Positions 9,244 to 19,086 of a stretch of DNA of 64,000 bases are shown piece after piece; the stretch's first letter is position 1, and the number at the start of each line of letters is the position of its first letter. The stretch is from positions 30,339 to 94,338 of the forward strand of contig NZ_JAWDIE010000013.1 in assembly GCF_037688875.1 (NCBI RefSeq), in the 5' to 3' direction. This DNA is from Amphibiibacter pelophylacis (GTDB lineage: Bacteria; Pseudomonadota; Gammaproteobacteria; Burkholderiales; Burkholderiaceae_C). The notes below the pieces were generated by a model that ran no database searches, was not told the DNA's origin, and saw nothing but the letters and a program-made list of their open reading frames with translations. The position numbers and the translations under genes were made by a program.

Positions 9244-11043
9244 ATGACTGATTTTCTGTTTCCCTGCGCCCTGTCCCGATTCTTCTTTTCCCCGGCGCGC
9301 CGCAGTGTGTCCAGCGCCGTGCTGGCGGGTGTGGTGCTGGGTGCGCTGCTGGCCGCGCAGCCGCTGGCCTTGGCCGCCCCAGCCCTGCCTGCGAACCCGG
9401 CGACGAACCCTGAACCCGCCGCCAGCGACGCCGCGCGCGCCGAGCTGACCGATATCTTCCGCCGTCTGGCTCAGGCGGGCATCAGCGCTGACAGCGTGAG
9501 CTGGGCCGTGCTGCGCCTGGACGGCACGCCGGGCGGGCACGCGGTGTCCATTTACCGCTCGGACCAGCCCGTGATGCTGGCCTCAACCACCAAGCTGGTG
9601 ACCACGCTGGCGGCCAACGAGCTGTTGGGCCCGCGTTTTGCCTGGCGCACGCAGGCGGTGCTGGAGGGCACTTTGAGCGGCGGCGTGCTGAGCGGCGATC
9701 TGCGCCTGATCGGTGGCGGCGACGCCTCGCTGACCTACGAGCGACTGCGCCAGTGGTTTGTGCAGCTGCAAAAGCGCGGGCTCAAGCGCATCACCGGGCA
9801 GATCATCCTGGACGACCGCGCCTTTGCCATCACGCCCGCCGACATGGCGGCCACGCCGGGGCCCAGCTCCAACAGCCCGCTGCACACCTGGCCGGATGCC
9901 TACATTGTCAACACCAGCGCCTACCAGCTCAGCCGCGCTGCGCCGACGGCTGCTCCTGCGGCCGGAGCGGCTGTGGGAGCCGTTGCGGGATCAGTTGCGA
10001 GCGCCCCGCGCAGCGACGGGGCCATCGCCGACGCCGCCATCGCGCGGGCGCTGAAAGCCCCGGCAGCCCCTGCCGCGCCAGCTCAACTGGCACGCCCTGC
10101 CCCCGAGTGGCAGTTCAGCCCCGCGCTGCCCGATGTGCCGCTGACCATCGCCAGCGACAGCCGGTGCTCGCCGCGCGCGCAATGGCTGCCGCAGGATGCG
10201 CCCCACCCCACCGGCGTGCTGCTGATGGGTCTGGGCGGAAAGAACTGCGTGGACAAACCCCGGACAGTGGTGCTGCGACCTAGCCCGCTGTCCAGCGCAG
10301 GTCTGACGCGCGCGGCGTGGGAAGCGGCGGGCGGTGAGCTCGACGGCCACGTCGTCTGGGCCACGCCTGCGCCACCGCCCAAGCCCGTCAAAGGCCGCAA
10401 GGCGCAGCGCGTGCGTCCGCCCAAGGCCTGGGCAACGCTGGCTTCCGAGCCCCTGCCCCAGCTGATCCGCCACACCAACAAGACCAGCGACAACCTGTAC
10501 GCCCGTCACCTGCTGCTGAGCCTGGCGCCTGGCTTCCCAGCCCAGCCCGCGCGTCTGGCCGCCGCCCGCCAGCGCGTGCAGGACTGGCTGATCAGGCAGG
10601 GTCTGGCCAAAAACGCCATCGCGCTGGACAACGGCTCGGGCCTGGCGCGCAGCGAGCAGGCGCGGGTGCAGGATCTGGCGCGATTCGTCGCGCTGCAGTG
10701 GGCCAAGCCCGCGCAGCAGAAGCTGATCCTGCAGACGCTGCCCGTCGCGGGCGAGGATGGGACGCTGGCGCGTTACTTCAAAGGCTCGTCCGCGCAGGGC
10801 ATTGCGCATCTGAAAACCGGCACGCTCAACGGCGTGCGCGCGCTGGCCGGGGTGGTCACGCCCAAAAACGGCCTGCCCGTGGCGCTGAGCGTGGTTGTAG
10901 TCAGCCCGAACGCCCACCGCGCCATGCCCGCGCTGCAGCGCTGGGTGGAATGGGTGGCGCGCTACGCCAGCCAGGCGCCCGCGCCGCCGGCTGTGGCCAC
11001 ACCGCCAGCGGCCCCTGCAGCACCAGCCGCTTCAGCCCCCTGA
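9244..11043 (+). CDS. dacB: D-alanyl-D-alanine carboxypeptidase/endopeptidase (PBP4 family)
   Basis: Periplasmic serine peptidase of class C low-molecular-weight penicillin-binding proteins, which trims peptidoglycan peptides and cross-links. About 599 residues with a signal peptide (hydrophobic stretch ending LALAAPA). The three active-site motifs are visible: STTK (SxxK, serine near residue 114), SDN in KTSDNLYARHLLL, and KTG in AHLKTGTL. The region between ~residues 220 and 290 is an Ala/Pro-rich low-complexity insertion absent from many homologues, and the C terminus is Pro/Ala-rich. The ATG at 9244 places the signal peptide correctly; a frame extending to 9181 has no such logic. It diverges from lptA over 179 bases. 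Confidence 0.92.
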   Translation: MTDFLFPCALSRFFFSPARRSVSSAVLAGVVLGALLAAQPLALAAPALPANPATNPEPAASDAARAELTDIFRRLAQAGISADSVSWAVLRLDGTPGGHAVSIYRSDQPVMLASTTKLVTTLAANELLGPRFAWRTQAVLEGTLSGGVLSGDLRLIGGGDASLTYERLRQWFVQLQKRGLKRITGQIILDDRAFAITPADMAATPGPSSNSPLHTWPDAYIVNTSAYQLSRAAPTAAPAAGAAVGAVAGSVASAPRSDGAIADAAIARALKAPAAPAAPAQLARPAPEWQFSPALPDVPLTIASDSRCSPRAQWLPQDAPHPTGVLLMGLGGKNCVDKPRTVVLRPSPLSSAGLTRAAWEAAGGELDGHVVWATPAPPPKPVKGRKAQRVRPPKAWATLASEPLPQLIRHTNKTSDNLYARHLLLSLAPGFPAQPARLAAARQRVQDWLIRQGLAKNAIALDNGSGLARSEQARVQDLARFVALQWAKPAQQKLILQTLPVAGEDGTLARYFKGSSAQGIAHLKTGTLNGVRALAGVVTPKNGLPVALSVVVVSPNAHRAMPALQRWVEWVARYASQAPAPPAVATPPAAPAAPAASAP

Positions 11044-11069
11044 TACACCCCCCAAGCCGGGCGCCCGTA

Positions 11070-11075
11070 TATACT
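11070..11075 (+). promoter_or_regulatory. -10 box of the tRNA-Arg promoter
   Basis: TATACT ends 13 bases before the mature tRNA 5' end and is followed by a GC-rich discriminator (GGCGCGC), typical of stringently controlled stable-RNA promoters. No good -35 is visible at 16-18 bases upstream. Confidence 0.55.
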
Positions 11076-11088
11076 GGCGCGCGGCAAC

Positions 11089-11163
11089 GTCCCCGTAGTT
11101 CAATGGATAGAACAAGTTCCTCCTAAGAATTAGATGTCGGTTCGATTCCGGCCGGGGACGCCA
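11089..11163 (+). tRNA. tRNA-Arg, anticodon CCT
   Basis: 75-nt cloverleaf read by eye. The acceptor stem GTCCCCG pairs with CGGGGAC. The D arm GTTC...GAAC is followed by anticodon loop CTCCTAA with anticodon CCT (reads AGG), and the T arm has GGTTCGATTCC. The discriminator is G at 11160, and the CCA end is genomically encoded (11161-11163). A TTTTT run at 11167-11171 just after it may serve in termination. This decodes a rare codon in such a GC-rich genome. Confidence 0.97.
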
Positions 11164-11201
11164 GCCTTTTTCTGCGACACAGCCGCACCGACACCCCGCT
11201 C

Positions 11202-14200
11202 TCACTCGGGATTCCAGCTCCAGCCCCGGCTGATGTCCACCGAGTTCTCCGAGCCCGCCCGGGCGCGCAGCCGGAAGTTTTTGCCCAGCCGGTAGAGCAG
11301 CTGCCACGAGCCTTCCGAGGCATTCAGACCGCGCTCGTAACCGATGTACAGGTTCTGCCCGATCTGCTTGCCCAGCGTCACCACGGTGCTGCGCACGCCA
11401 TTGCTGTCGGTCTGGCCGATGCCAAAATCGGTCAGACCGATCTGCTTGAGCAGGCTGTCGGTGGGCGAACCGCCCTCGCCGGACAGGATCGCCAGCGCAG
11501 CTTTCTGCAGCAGCGCCGTCTCGTCCTGGCCCAGGTTGTCGGGCTCGCGGCCCAGCATCAGCAGGGAGAGCTTGTCCACATCGCTGCGGTCTGGGACGGA
11601 GTACAGCGCCACGCGCGGGTTGCTGCTGGAGCCGGTGATGCGCACGCCCACCGGCTGATCCATGTTGCGGCGCAGCGCCAGAATGTCCAGACGCGGCGCG
11701 GCCGGCGGGCCGACGAAACTGATCACACCGCGGTCGATCAGCAGATCCTGTCCGTAGGCCTTGTAGGTGCCGCCTTCGGTGCGCACCTCGCCGTTGACCG
11801 CCAGGCGGCCGTTCGGGTTGGTGATGCGCAACTGGCCCTGCAGCAGGGTGTTGATGCCGCGCCCGCGCAGGCGCAGCTTCTGGCCCAGATCGACGCCGAC
11901 CTGCAGATCCAGCTTGCGCGCCGCAGGCCGCGCAGCGGTGCTGTCGTCGGTGGGCGGCGGATCGTTCACACGAACCACGCGCACATCGTCGTCCAGTGCG
12001 GACGCGCCGCCCAGGCCGCTGATGTCGATCAGGCCCTCATCGGCGCGGAAATCACCCTGCACCGCGATGCGCTCGGCGCTGATGTTGACCGTGCTGCGCC
12101 CCGACACCGAGACGCGCCGGTCCACCCGGCCCAGCACCTGGAACTCGCGCGCCATGGCGTTCAGCGACAGCGTCGGGCTGGCGCCAAGCTGCGCCGTGCC
12201 AGTGGCCGTCAGCTCGCCCTGGCCGCCGCGCAGGCGCAGGCTGCGCAGCGTGGCGGTGGTGTTGTTCATGGCCAGATCCAGCTCGCCATCGGTCAGATTG
12301 ACGCCCTGCAGCACGTTGCGCACCGACAGCGTGCGCCCGCTCAGCTCGCCCTGCAGCAGCGGCGCGCCCACGGTGCCGCTGACGCGGGCGCGGGTGTCCA
12401 GACGGCCGCCCAGCGTCCAGCCCGGCGGCAGGGCGCCAGAGAAGCTGCGCAGATCGGAAATATCCAGCACCAGGTTGCCCGACATCGGCGAATCCGGCTG
12501 CGGGAAGGCCTGCGGCGGCGTGCGCACGACCAGATCGGCATCGATAGCGCCCACGCGCGTGGCGCGCTGGGTGTGTTTGAGCGTCCAGACGCCGTTGCTG
12601 GCCTGCAGCGCAATCTGCCAGTCGCTCAGGCCCAGCGAGGTCAGGCCGATTTCGGGGGCGCCAATGTCGCCACTGTCGCGGCGCAGGCTGGCGTCGACCT
12701 GGATGCCGCGCGGCCCCTGGCTGGCCAGAATCTTCGCGCCCATGCGCAGATCGCCCGTCCACTGCACGCCCGGCGACAGGCGCTGCACCCAAGGCTGGAT
12801 GGCGATGGGGGTCAGCGCGGCGTCCACGGCCCAGCGCGGCGTGCCGCCTGCGGGGGCGGCTTCCCAGCTCGCAGCCTTCAGATCCAGCGCAACGCCGATG
12901 GCGCGCAGCGTGGTCGGCGTCAGCGTGGCCTTGCGCGGCGCGGTGCCCTGCCCGGCGAGCTGGACGCGCACCGGATCCACCTGCGCAGCCACCAGCGTCT
13001 GACCCGGTTTCTGCCCGGGTTTAACGTCGTCCTGTGGCAGGGCCAGCACGCGCAACTGCTGGATCTGGCTGTCCCAGGTCCAGCTGGACGCCGTGCCTGC
13101 GGCCCAGCGGCCCGAGAGCTGCACATCCAGCCCCGTGCCCGAACTGGCCGGCACCGGCAGAGCCGCCGCCGCCACGCTGCGCACCACCTGACGGCTGGAC
13201 GCGGTGCTGCCGGTCTGGACCGGTTTGACAGCGGCCTGCGTCGATACCGGGCGCGCGATCAGGTCCAGCAGCTGCGGCGGCAGCGGCGTATCACTGCGCA
13301 CCGACAGGTTCAGGCGGTGATCGGCCAGTGTGCCCGTGGTGTCCAGCGCGGCGCTGCGCAGGATATCGACGGCTTTGTCGCCCTGCTGCTGCGTCAGCGC
13401 CTGCACGCGGGCGCGGGCGGTGAAGGGCTCGCGCGGGTTGAGGCTGAGGTCCACCACCGCATCCGCGCTGGCCAGGCTCCAGGGCGTGGCGCGCACCTTT
13501 TGTGCTTTCAGATCGCCCTGCAGGCGCTGCTGGGCGGGGTTCCAGCGCAGATCGCCCTGGACCTGACCGCCCAGGCGCAAGGCGCTGCCGGGGGGCAGCA
13601 GCGCATTGGCGCGCGACAGGTCGGGCGCCTGAATCTGCGCGCGCAGCGGCAGCCCCAGCAGATCGCGCAGCGGTGCGGGCAGGTTCAGGCCATCGACCAG
13701 CGCGACGCGCACGGGCCGCGCCGCGGTGTCCACCACCCACTGGGCGCTGTTGCCGGCGGCGTTGACCTGGCCCTGCATCTGCTGCCAGCGCCCGGCCGTG
13801 CGGCGGGCCTGGATGTCGCCCGAAAACGGCAGACCCTGCCACTGCCCGGGCAGCAGCCTGGCCTGAACCTGACCCTGCCAGGCCGAGAGTGCGGCGTCCA
13901 GCGCCTTGCGCCGGGCGGCTTCATCGCTGGGCCAGAGCGCGGGCAAGGAGCCCTGACCGCTCAGATCGATGTCGGCATTGACCGCACTGGCCTGCGCGGG
14001 CGCGGCCTGGCCCTGCAGCGTGGCCAGCAGCAGCAGCGGATCGAGATCGCGGCTTTGCGCCTTCAGGCCCAAAGCCAGCCCGTGCGGTCGTGTCGCCGTG
14101 CCCGGCAGCCAGCCCAGCTGGCCCTGCGCGCTCAGGCGCGCTTTGGGCCCCCAGGCGAGCTGCAGGTTCTGCAGCGCCACGGTCTGGGCCTCGCCCACTT

Positions 14201-15932
14201 TCGGGGCGTTGCGCGCCTGCGCCTGCAGCTTCAGGGCCAGATCGCGGGCCGCGCCCACGCCCAGCGTGCCTTTCAGGTCGACCTGCGCCAGCGCCGTGGA
14301 CCAGCGCTGCGGCCAGGCCAGATCGGCACCGCCCGGCACCAGCGCCTGCAGCTTGACCGTGCCACTGAGCGATCCGGCCGGCGCCTGCGCCGCCAGCGCC
14401 CGGGGCTGAAGCTGGTCCAGCCCCAGCGTGGCATTGAGCGTGCGACCCTGCCAGCGCGCCTGCGTCTGCAGCCGTGCGGGCGCCTGGCCCGGCGCGGTCA
14501 GACGCAGATCACTGTCCAGAGCGGCCTGGCTCAGGGCCAGCAGCGGGTCGGTGGCGAACTGCGCGGCGTCCAGATCGGCCTGCGCTTTCAGATCGCCTGA
14601 AATCGCTCCGGCGGGCGCGGCTGGGGACCACACACGCGGCTGAACGCCCTCAAGCTGCACAGTGGCCTGCGCCTGGGCATCGGCCCAGCGCCCGCTGGCG
14701 CTGATGCGCCCGGCCTCGCTGCTGGCCAGTCCCAGGCGGGCGACCAGGCTGTTCACCGTCACCTGCAGGGCGCTGGCCGCCTCGCCTTTCTGCGGCAGAA
14801 CAACCTGCCCATCGAGCTGGACGGAGCGCACCGGCAGGCGCTGATCCGGCCAGGCGCCGGGCTGGCTATTGTCCAGATCGGCCTTGAGCGCGATCGGCGC
14901 CTTCAGCCCCGTGCTGCCCACGGTGACGCTGCCGCCCAGCCGCGTGCGCGGCGCCTGCGCGCTGAAGAGGCTCAGGTCCAGCGCCGCCAGACGCGCATCC
15001 AGCGCGCTGACCGGCCACAGCGCCCACGGCTGAATCTGGCCCTGCACCTTGAGCGAGGGCGCCTGATCCAGCGCCTGAGACGCCGTGCGCGGCTGCGCCT
15101 GCAGCCCAGCCTGCGCGGCCAGATCGGTCAGCGGGCCGTTCAGGCTGGCCTGCGCCGACCAGTCGAAATCGGCCAGCGCGCCGGTGTAGCGGACGGCGTC
15201 GGCGGCGCCACTGTCCTGCGCAGGCCCCGCCTTGAAGGACAGCGACACCGGCAGCGGCGCGTCAGCGCCCACGCTGAGCTGGGCGGCAGCGCGCACGCGC
15301 TCCCACTCGACCTGGTTGAGCGTGATGCGGTGCACATCGCCCGTCTGCAGGCTGAAATCCAGACCGCGCACCGGCGGCAGGTCGTCCACGGCGATTTCCC
15401 GCACGCGCACCGAATCGAGCTTGAGCTGCACCGGCAGGCGCAGGCTGGTCGGGGCGGGCTGCGCCGGGGTCGGCGGCACCGGGCGGGTTTTGACGACCAC
15501 GCGATCCACCTGCAGCGCGGGCAGATTCAGCCCCAGCCACGCGCCTTGGGCCGGCCGCCAGTTCCACTGGGCGCCACGCCAGGCGAGCTTTTCCAGCAGC
15601 ACATCGGCGCCAGCGGTGCTGACGCGGATCTCGCTGGCACTGAAGTTGGCGTCGGTCAGTGCGCCGCTGACGCCGGTGATGGCCACTTTGGGCGCGCCGG
15701 GCACTTTGTCCAAGAGCGCGGGCAGACGGTCCAGCGCCTGGCGCGTGCCCGATTCGGTGCCCAGCACCCACGCCGTCAGGCCCAGGATGACGAGCAAAAC
15801 CCCGGCGATCAGCCCCAGCGGCACGCCCAGCCACCAGCGCCAGCGGCCCCGCCGCACGGTTTCGGGGACGTGGGCGGACGGCGACGGGTTGTCGGTGCGG
15901 GGATCGGAAGAATCAGGGGTGCTGCTCGCCAT
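11202..15932 (-). CDS. tamB: Translocation and assembly module subunit TamB
   Basis: Inner-membrane-anchored AsmA-like protein that spans the periplasm. It works with TamA in outer-membrane protein insertion and, in recent models, phospholipid transport. 1576 residues: a short cytoplasmic N terminus, one membrane anchor (hydrophobic segment near residues 34-58), then >1400 residues of repetitive beta-strand sequence rich in Gln/Leu/Asp/Ala, and the conserved DUF490 C terminus ending in LLYRLGKNFRLRARAGSE. The last strand resembles a barrel beta-signal, as expected for contact with TamA. It is larger than E. coli TamB (1259). It lies 7 bases after tamA and is the last gene of the minus-strand unit that begins at 22788. 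Confidence 0.94.
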   Translation of the reverse strand: MASSTPDSSDPRTDNPSPSAHVPETVRRGRWRWWLGVPLGLIAGVLLVILGLTAWVLGTESGTRQALDRLPALLDKVPGAPKVAITGVSGALTDANFSASEIRVSTAGADVLLEKLAWRGAQWNWRPAQGAWLGLNLPALQVDRVVVKTRPVPPTPAQPAPTSLRLPVQLKLDSVRVREIAVDDLPPVRGLDFSLQTGDVHRITLNQVEWERVRAAAQLSVGADAPLPVSLSFKAGPAQDSGAADAVRYTGALADFDWSAQASLNGPLTDLAAQAGLQAQPRTASQALDQAPSLKVQGQIQPWALWPVSALDARLAALDLSLFSAQAPRTRLGGSVTVGSTGLKAPIALKADLDNSQPGAWPDQRLPVRSVQLDGQVVLPQKGEAASALQVTVNSLVARLGLASSEAGRISASGRWADAQAQATVQLEGVQPRVWSPAAPAGAISGDLKAQADLDAAQFATDPLLALSQAALDSDLRLTAPGQAPARLQTQARWQGRTLNATLGLDQLQPRALAAQAPAGSLSGTVKLQALVPGGADLAWPQRWSTALAQVDLKGTLGVGAARDLALKLQAQARNAPKVGEAQTVALQNLQLAWGPKARLSAQGQLGWLPGTATRPHGLALGLKAQSRDLDPLLLLATLQGQAAPAQASAVNADIDLSGQGSLPALWPSDEAARRKALDAALSAWQGQVQARLLPGQWQGLPFSGDIQARRTAGRWQQMQGQVNAAGNSAQWVVDTAARPVRVALVDGLNLPAPLRDLLGLPLRAQIQAPDLSRANALLPPGSALRLGGQVQGDLRWNPAQQRLQGDLKAQKVRATPWSLASADAVVDLSLNPREPFTARARVQALTQQQGDKAVDILRSAALDTTGTLADHRLNLSVRSDTPLPPQLLDLIARPVSTQAAVKPVQTGSTASSRQVVRSVAAAALPVPASSGTGLDVQLSGRWAAGTASSWTWDSQIQQLRVLALPQDDVKPGQKPGQTLVAAQVDPVRVQLAGQGTAPRKATLTPTTLRAIGVALDLKAASWEAAPAGGTPRWAVDAALTPIAIQPWVQRLSPGVQWTGDLRMGAKILASQGPRGIQVDASLRRDSGDIGAPEIGLTSLGLSDWQIALQASNGVWTLKHTQRATRVGAIDADLVVRTPPQAFPQPDSPMSGNLVLDISDLRSFSGALPPGWTLGGRLDTRARVSGTVGAPLLQGELSGRTLSVRNVLQGVNLTDGELDLAMNNTTATLRSLRLRGGQGELTATGTAQLGASPTLSLNAMAREFQVLGRVDRRVSVSGRSTVNISAERIAVQGDFRADEGLIDISGLGGASALDDDVRVVRVNDPPPTDDSTAARPAARKLDLQVGVDLGQKLRLRGRGINTLLQGQLRITNPNGRLAVNGEVRTEGGTYKAYGQDLLIDRGVISFVGPPAAPRLDILALRRNMDQPVGVRITGSSSNPRVALYSVPDRSDVDKLSLLMLGREPDNLGQDETALLQKAALAILSGEGGSPTDSLLKQIGLTDFGIGQTDSNGVRSTVVTLGKQIGQNLYIGYERGLNASEGSWQLLYRLGKNFRLRARAGSENSVDISRGWSWNPE

Positions 15933-15939
15933 GCGGGCC

Positions 15940-17853
15940 TCAGAAGGTCATGCCCACGTTCAGGTGCAGGCGCGGTTTGGCGGATTCGTTGCCTTTGGCC
16001 ACGTCGATGCTCAAGGCGCCAATCGGGCTGCGCACGCGCACGCCCACGCCATAGCCCAGAGCGGGTCTGAGTTCGCCCCAGGAGTTGGCGGCGCGCCCGG
16101 CATCGACAAAGACGGCGCCCAGCAGGATGGGCAGGGATTCGAGGATGGGCCGCGACAGCTCCACGCTGCTGGTGAACAGGTGCGAGCCCCCGCCCACGGG
16201 CGTCAGGCCGCGGTAGCCATAGCCGCGCACCGAGTTGTCGCCGCCCGCGTGAAAGGCGATGCTGTCCGGCAGCAGGATGGGCTTGGCCCAGATGGTGCCC
16301 AGCTCGGCGCGCGCCGTCAGCAGCACTTGCGCGGGCAGCGGCCGAAACCAGGTGTAACGCCCCAGCAGGCGCACCAGGCCCGAGCGCTCGCCCGCATCGG
16401 TCTGCGCCCACCCGCCTGCCACCGCCGCCGACACGGCGTAGCCCTGCGTGGGCAGGGCGATGTTGTCCAGGCGGCGCCACACGCCGGTGGCGTTCACGGT
16501 GACAGCGCGCGTGCCCACGCTGGGCAGGCCGCTGTCGCGCAGGCTGGTGCGGTCGAAGGCCAGGAAATAGGACCGGTCGTGATCGCGGGTTTCCAGGCGT
16601 CGCGACAGCTGCAGCCCCTGGTTGAGCGTGATCACGCCGTTGCTGTCCAGACGCTCCAGCGAGCCCCCAAACACATTGCGCCAGTAGGTGCTGCCCGGCA
16701 GCGTGCTGACATCGGCCTGCAGCAGCAGCTGGGGCCGCGACAGCACCAGGTTGTAACTGCCCGTCAGCGCCCGCCCGAAGAGGCGGCGCGACGTCTGCTC
16801 GATCTGCAGACGCGGGCCGGTTTCGGTGGCCACGCCCGCCGACACCGTGATCTGGTTGATGTCGTTTTCCTTGACGCGCACCTGCAGCGGCACTCGGGAC
16901 GGATCGGCCACCTCGCCCAGGCTGGGATCAAATGTGACCAGCGAGCTTTCAAACACGCCGGTGCGCTGCAGGCGCTCCTGATAGGACAGCATGCGATCTT
17001 CAGTCAGCGCGTCGCCGGGCTTGAGGCCCGAGAGGCGCGTCACCAGATCCTCGTCCTGACGCTGGATGCCGCTGACCTGGAGATCGCCCAGGCGATACAG
17101 CGGGCCGCTGTCGGCGACCAGGTAAAGATCGGCCGTGTCCTTGCTGGCCTGCACCGTGGCGCTGGTGCCCAGCCAGCTCGCGCCCGCATAGCCTTGCGCA
17201 CGCAGGCGGGTCAGCACGGCGCTTTTGGCGCTGCTCCAGGCGTCGTTGGTGAAGGGCGTGCCACTGGGCAGAGGCCAGTCTTTGGGCAGATCCTGCGCCA
17301 GCGCCTGGGCGGCTGCGTCGCCCGCGTCGGCGCGGTCCTGCAGATCGCCCTGCAGGATCAGCTTGACCTTGCCCACCCGGGCCTGCGGACCCAACTGCAC
17401 CACCAGCGTCATGGGCTGGATGCGGCCGTCCAGCGGCTGCAGGTCCAGGCGCACGTCGGCGTTGAAATAGCCCAGCGTCTGCAGCAGCGCCTCGGACTGC
17501 TGGGGCACTTCGCTGATCAGGCGCTGCCATTCGTCGGGCGACAGCGGCGCGCCGTCGGACAGCGCCTTGACGCGCAGCACATCCAGCCCCGATTCCAGCA
17601 GCTTGCGCGCGGCGCTGTTGTCTGGCTGGATGTCGTAGCTCAGACGCACATCGTCGAACGGGCTGGTGGCACCGGGATCGTCCACGGGGGCAGGAAGGGC
17701 CGAGGCGGGAGCAGCGGCCGCCGCCGTCACCGCATTGGCCGCCGTGGCCGCAGGTGCAGCCTCCTGCGCTGCCAGCCAGGGCGCCGCGACGGCCAGAGGC
17801 AGACCCAGCGCCATGCGCCGGGCCCAGACACGTGATGGCCGTTTGTGCTTCAT
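15940..17853 (-). CDS. tamA: Outer-membrane translocation and assembly protein TamA (Omp85 family)
   Basis: BamA-like outer-membrane protein partnering TamB. About 637 residues: a signal peptide (basic KHKRPSR, hydrophobic core, cleavage near WLAAQEA), an Ala-rich linker, POTRA domains over about residues 60-300, and a C-terminal 16-stranded barrel whose final residues HLNVGMTF end in the aromatic expected of a beta-signal. The barrel segment SIAFHAGGDNSVRGYGY holds the Omp85 (V/I)RG(Y/F) motif. The ATG at 17853 overlaps the stop of the upstream VWA gene (ATGA) and is preceded by GGGGAG 9-10 bases away. A frame extending to 17985 would lack a signal peptide at its N terminus. Confidence 0.93.
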   Translation of the reverse strand: MKHKRPSRVWARRMALGLPLAVAAPWLAAQEAAPAATAANAVTAAAAAPASALPAPVDDPGATSPFDDVRLSYDIQPDNSAARKLLESGLDVLRVKALSDGAPLSPDEWQRLISEVPQQSEALLQTLGYFNADVRLDLQPLDGRIQPMTLVVQLGPQARVGKVKLILQGDLQDRADAGDAAAQALAQDLPKDWPLPSGTPFTNDAWSSAKSAVLTRLRAQGYAGASWLGTSATVQASKDTADLYLVADSGPLYRLGDLQVSGIQRQDEDLVTRLSGLKPGDALTEDRMLSYQERLQRTGVFESSLVTFDPSLGEVADPSRVPLQVRVKENDINQITVSAGVATETGPRLQIEQTSRRLFGRALTGSYNLVLSRPQLLLQADVSTLPGSTYWRNVFGGSLERLDSNGVITLNQGLQLSRRLETRDHDRSYFLAFDRTSLRDSGLPSVGTRAVTVNATGVWRRLDNIALPTQGYAVSAAVAGGWAQTDAGERSGLVRLLGRYTWFRPLPAQVLLTARAELGTIWAKPILLPDSIAFHAGGDNSVRGYGYRGLTPVGGGSHLFTSSVELSRPILESLPILLGAVFVDAGRAANSWGELRPALGYGVGVRVRSPIGALSIDVAKGNESAKPRLHLNVGMTF

Positions 17854-19049
17854 CGACTCAGACTCCCCATGGCGGCTTCCAGCCCCTGCAAACTCAAAGG
17901 ATACATGCGCTGGGATACCAGCTCGCGGATCAGACCTATGCTGGGTCGATACGTCCAGACGCCCTGCGGTTCCGGGTTGAGCCACACATGGCGCGGCCAG
18001 GCCTGCAGCAGGCGGCCCAGCCAGACCGCCCCCGGTTCGGCATTGTGGTGCGCCACACTGCCCCCCACATGGGTGATTTCATAGGGGCTCATGGTGGCGT
18101 CGCCGACCAGGATCAGGCGGTAATCGCTGTTGTAAGTGTGCAGCAGCTCCTGCGTGGACAGCCGCTGGCTGGAGCCCGCGCGGCTGCGCCAGACGTGCTC
18201 GTAAACGCAGTTGTGGAAGTAGAAAAACTCCAGCTGCCGAAACTCGGATCGTGCCGCCGAGAACAGGTTCTGCACGGCCTGGACGTGGTCGTCCATGCTG
18301 CCGCCGACGTCCATCAGCAGCAGCACCTTGACAGCGTTGCGCCGCTCGGGCACCAGTTTGAGATCCAGCCAGCCCGCGTTGGCGGCGGTGGCGCGCACCG
18401 TGGCGTCCAGCGCCAGCTCGCTGGCCTGGCCCTGGCGGGCGAAGCGGCGCAGGCGGCGCAGCGCCATCTGCAGGGTGCGCGGGTGCAGTTCGGCGTCGCT
18501 GTCATAGTCGCGGAACTCGCGCTGCTCCCACACCTTGACCGCCTGACGCTGCCGCCCCGGGCCGCCGATGCGCACACCCTGCGGGTTGTGGCCGCCGTGC
18601 CCGAAGGGCGATGTGCCGCCCGTGCCCACCCACTTGCTGCCGCCTTCGTGGCGGCCTTTCTGCTCGTTCAGGCGCTCGTTCAGGGTCTTGAGCAGATCGT
18701 CCCAGTGGATCAGCGGGGCGTTCTTTTTGCGCTCGTCAGACAGCAGCGACTGCAGGCGCTGCACCAGCCAGTCCAGCGGAATGTCGCGCGTCAGATCAGC
18801 GTGCGCGACACCGTCCGCCACGCCGCCGCGCACGTACTGCGCGAAGGCCAGATCAAAGCGGTCGTAGAGCGATTCGTCCTTGATCAGCGTGGCGCGCGCC
18901 AGGTGGTAAAACGCGTCCAGCGAGGGGCCTGGGCCGCCCTGATCCGCATCGAGAACGCCCGCGAGCAGCGCCTCGATCAGCGTCAGCAGCTCGCGCGGCG
19001 AGACCGGCAGCCGGTGCTGGCGCAGCACCTGGAAAAAGGCGATCAGCAT
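17850..19049 (-). CDS. CoxE-like VWA-domain protein
   Basis: 399-residue cytoplasmic protein of the CoxE/VWA family that usually acts with a MoxR AAA+ ATPase as a metal-centre or assembly chaperone pair. The N-terminal ~220 residues are helical. The VWA domain starts near VKVLLLMDVGGSMDDHV, where DVGGS is the metal-ion-dependent adhesion site (DxGxS form), and contains LVGDATMSPYEI later. A Gly-rich loop (GTGGTSPFGHGG) lies between the domains. The MoxR partner is encoded two genes upstream, and its stop overlaps the tamA start. Its substrate is unknown. Other VWA roles cannot be excluded, but the MoxR pairing is strong. Confidence 0.85.
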   Translation of the reverse strand: MLIAFFQVLRQHRLPVSPRELLTLIEALLAGVLDADQGGPGPSLDAFYHLARATLIKDESLYDRFDLAFAQYVRGGVADGVAHADLTRDIPLDWLVQRLQSLLSDERKKNAPLIHWDDLLKTLNERLNEQKGRHEGGSKWVGTGGTSPFGHGGHNPQGVRIGGPGRQRQAVKVWEQREFRDYDSDAELHPRTLQMALRRLRRFARQGQASELALDATVRATAANAGWLDLKLVPERRNAVKVLLLMDVGGSMDDHVQAVQNLFSAARSEFRQLEFFYFHNCVYEHVWRSRAGSSQRLSTQELLHTYNSDYRLILVGDATMSPYEITHVGGSVAHHNAEPGAVWLGRLLQAWPRHVWLNPEPQGVWTYRPSIGLIRELVSQRMYPLSLQGLEAAMGSLSR

Positions 19050-19086
19050 GGGGTGTGCGCGGCGCGGCGGCAGCTCTCGGAACGGC

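Noticed and set aside
11032..11307. Minus-strand frame running across the tRNA-Arg gene
   Set aside because: The middle of its translation is tRNA read antisense (a well-known artefact), and it also overlaps tamB.
12573..14600. Long plus-strand frame opposite tamB
   Set aside because: tamB repeats generate long antisense frames; no conserved domain seen.
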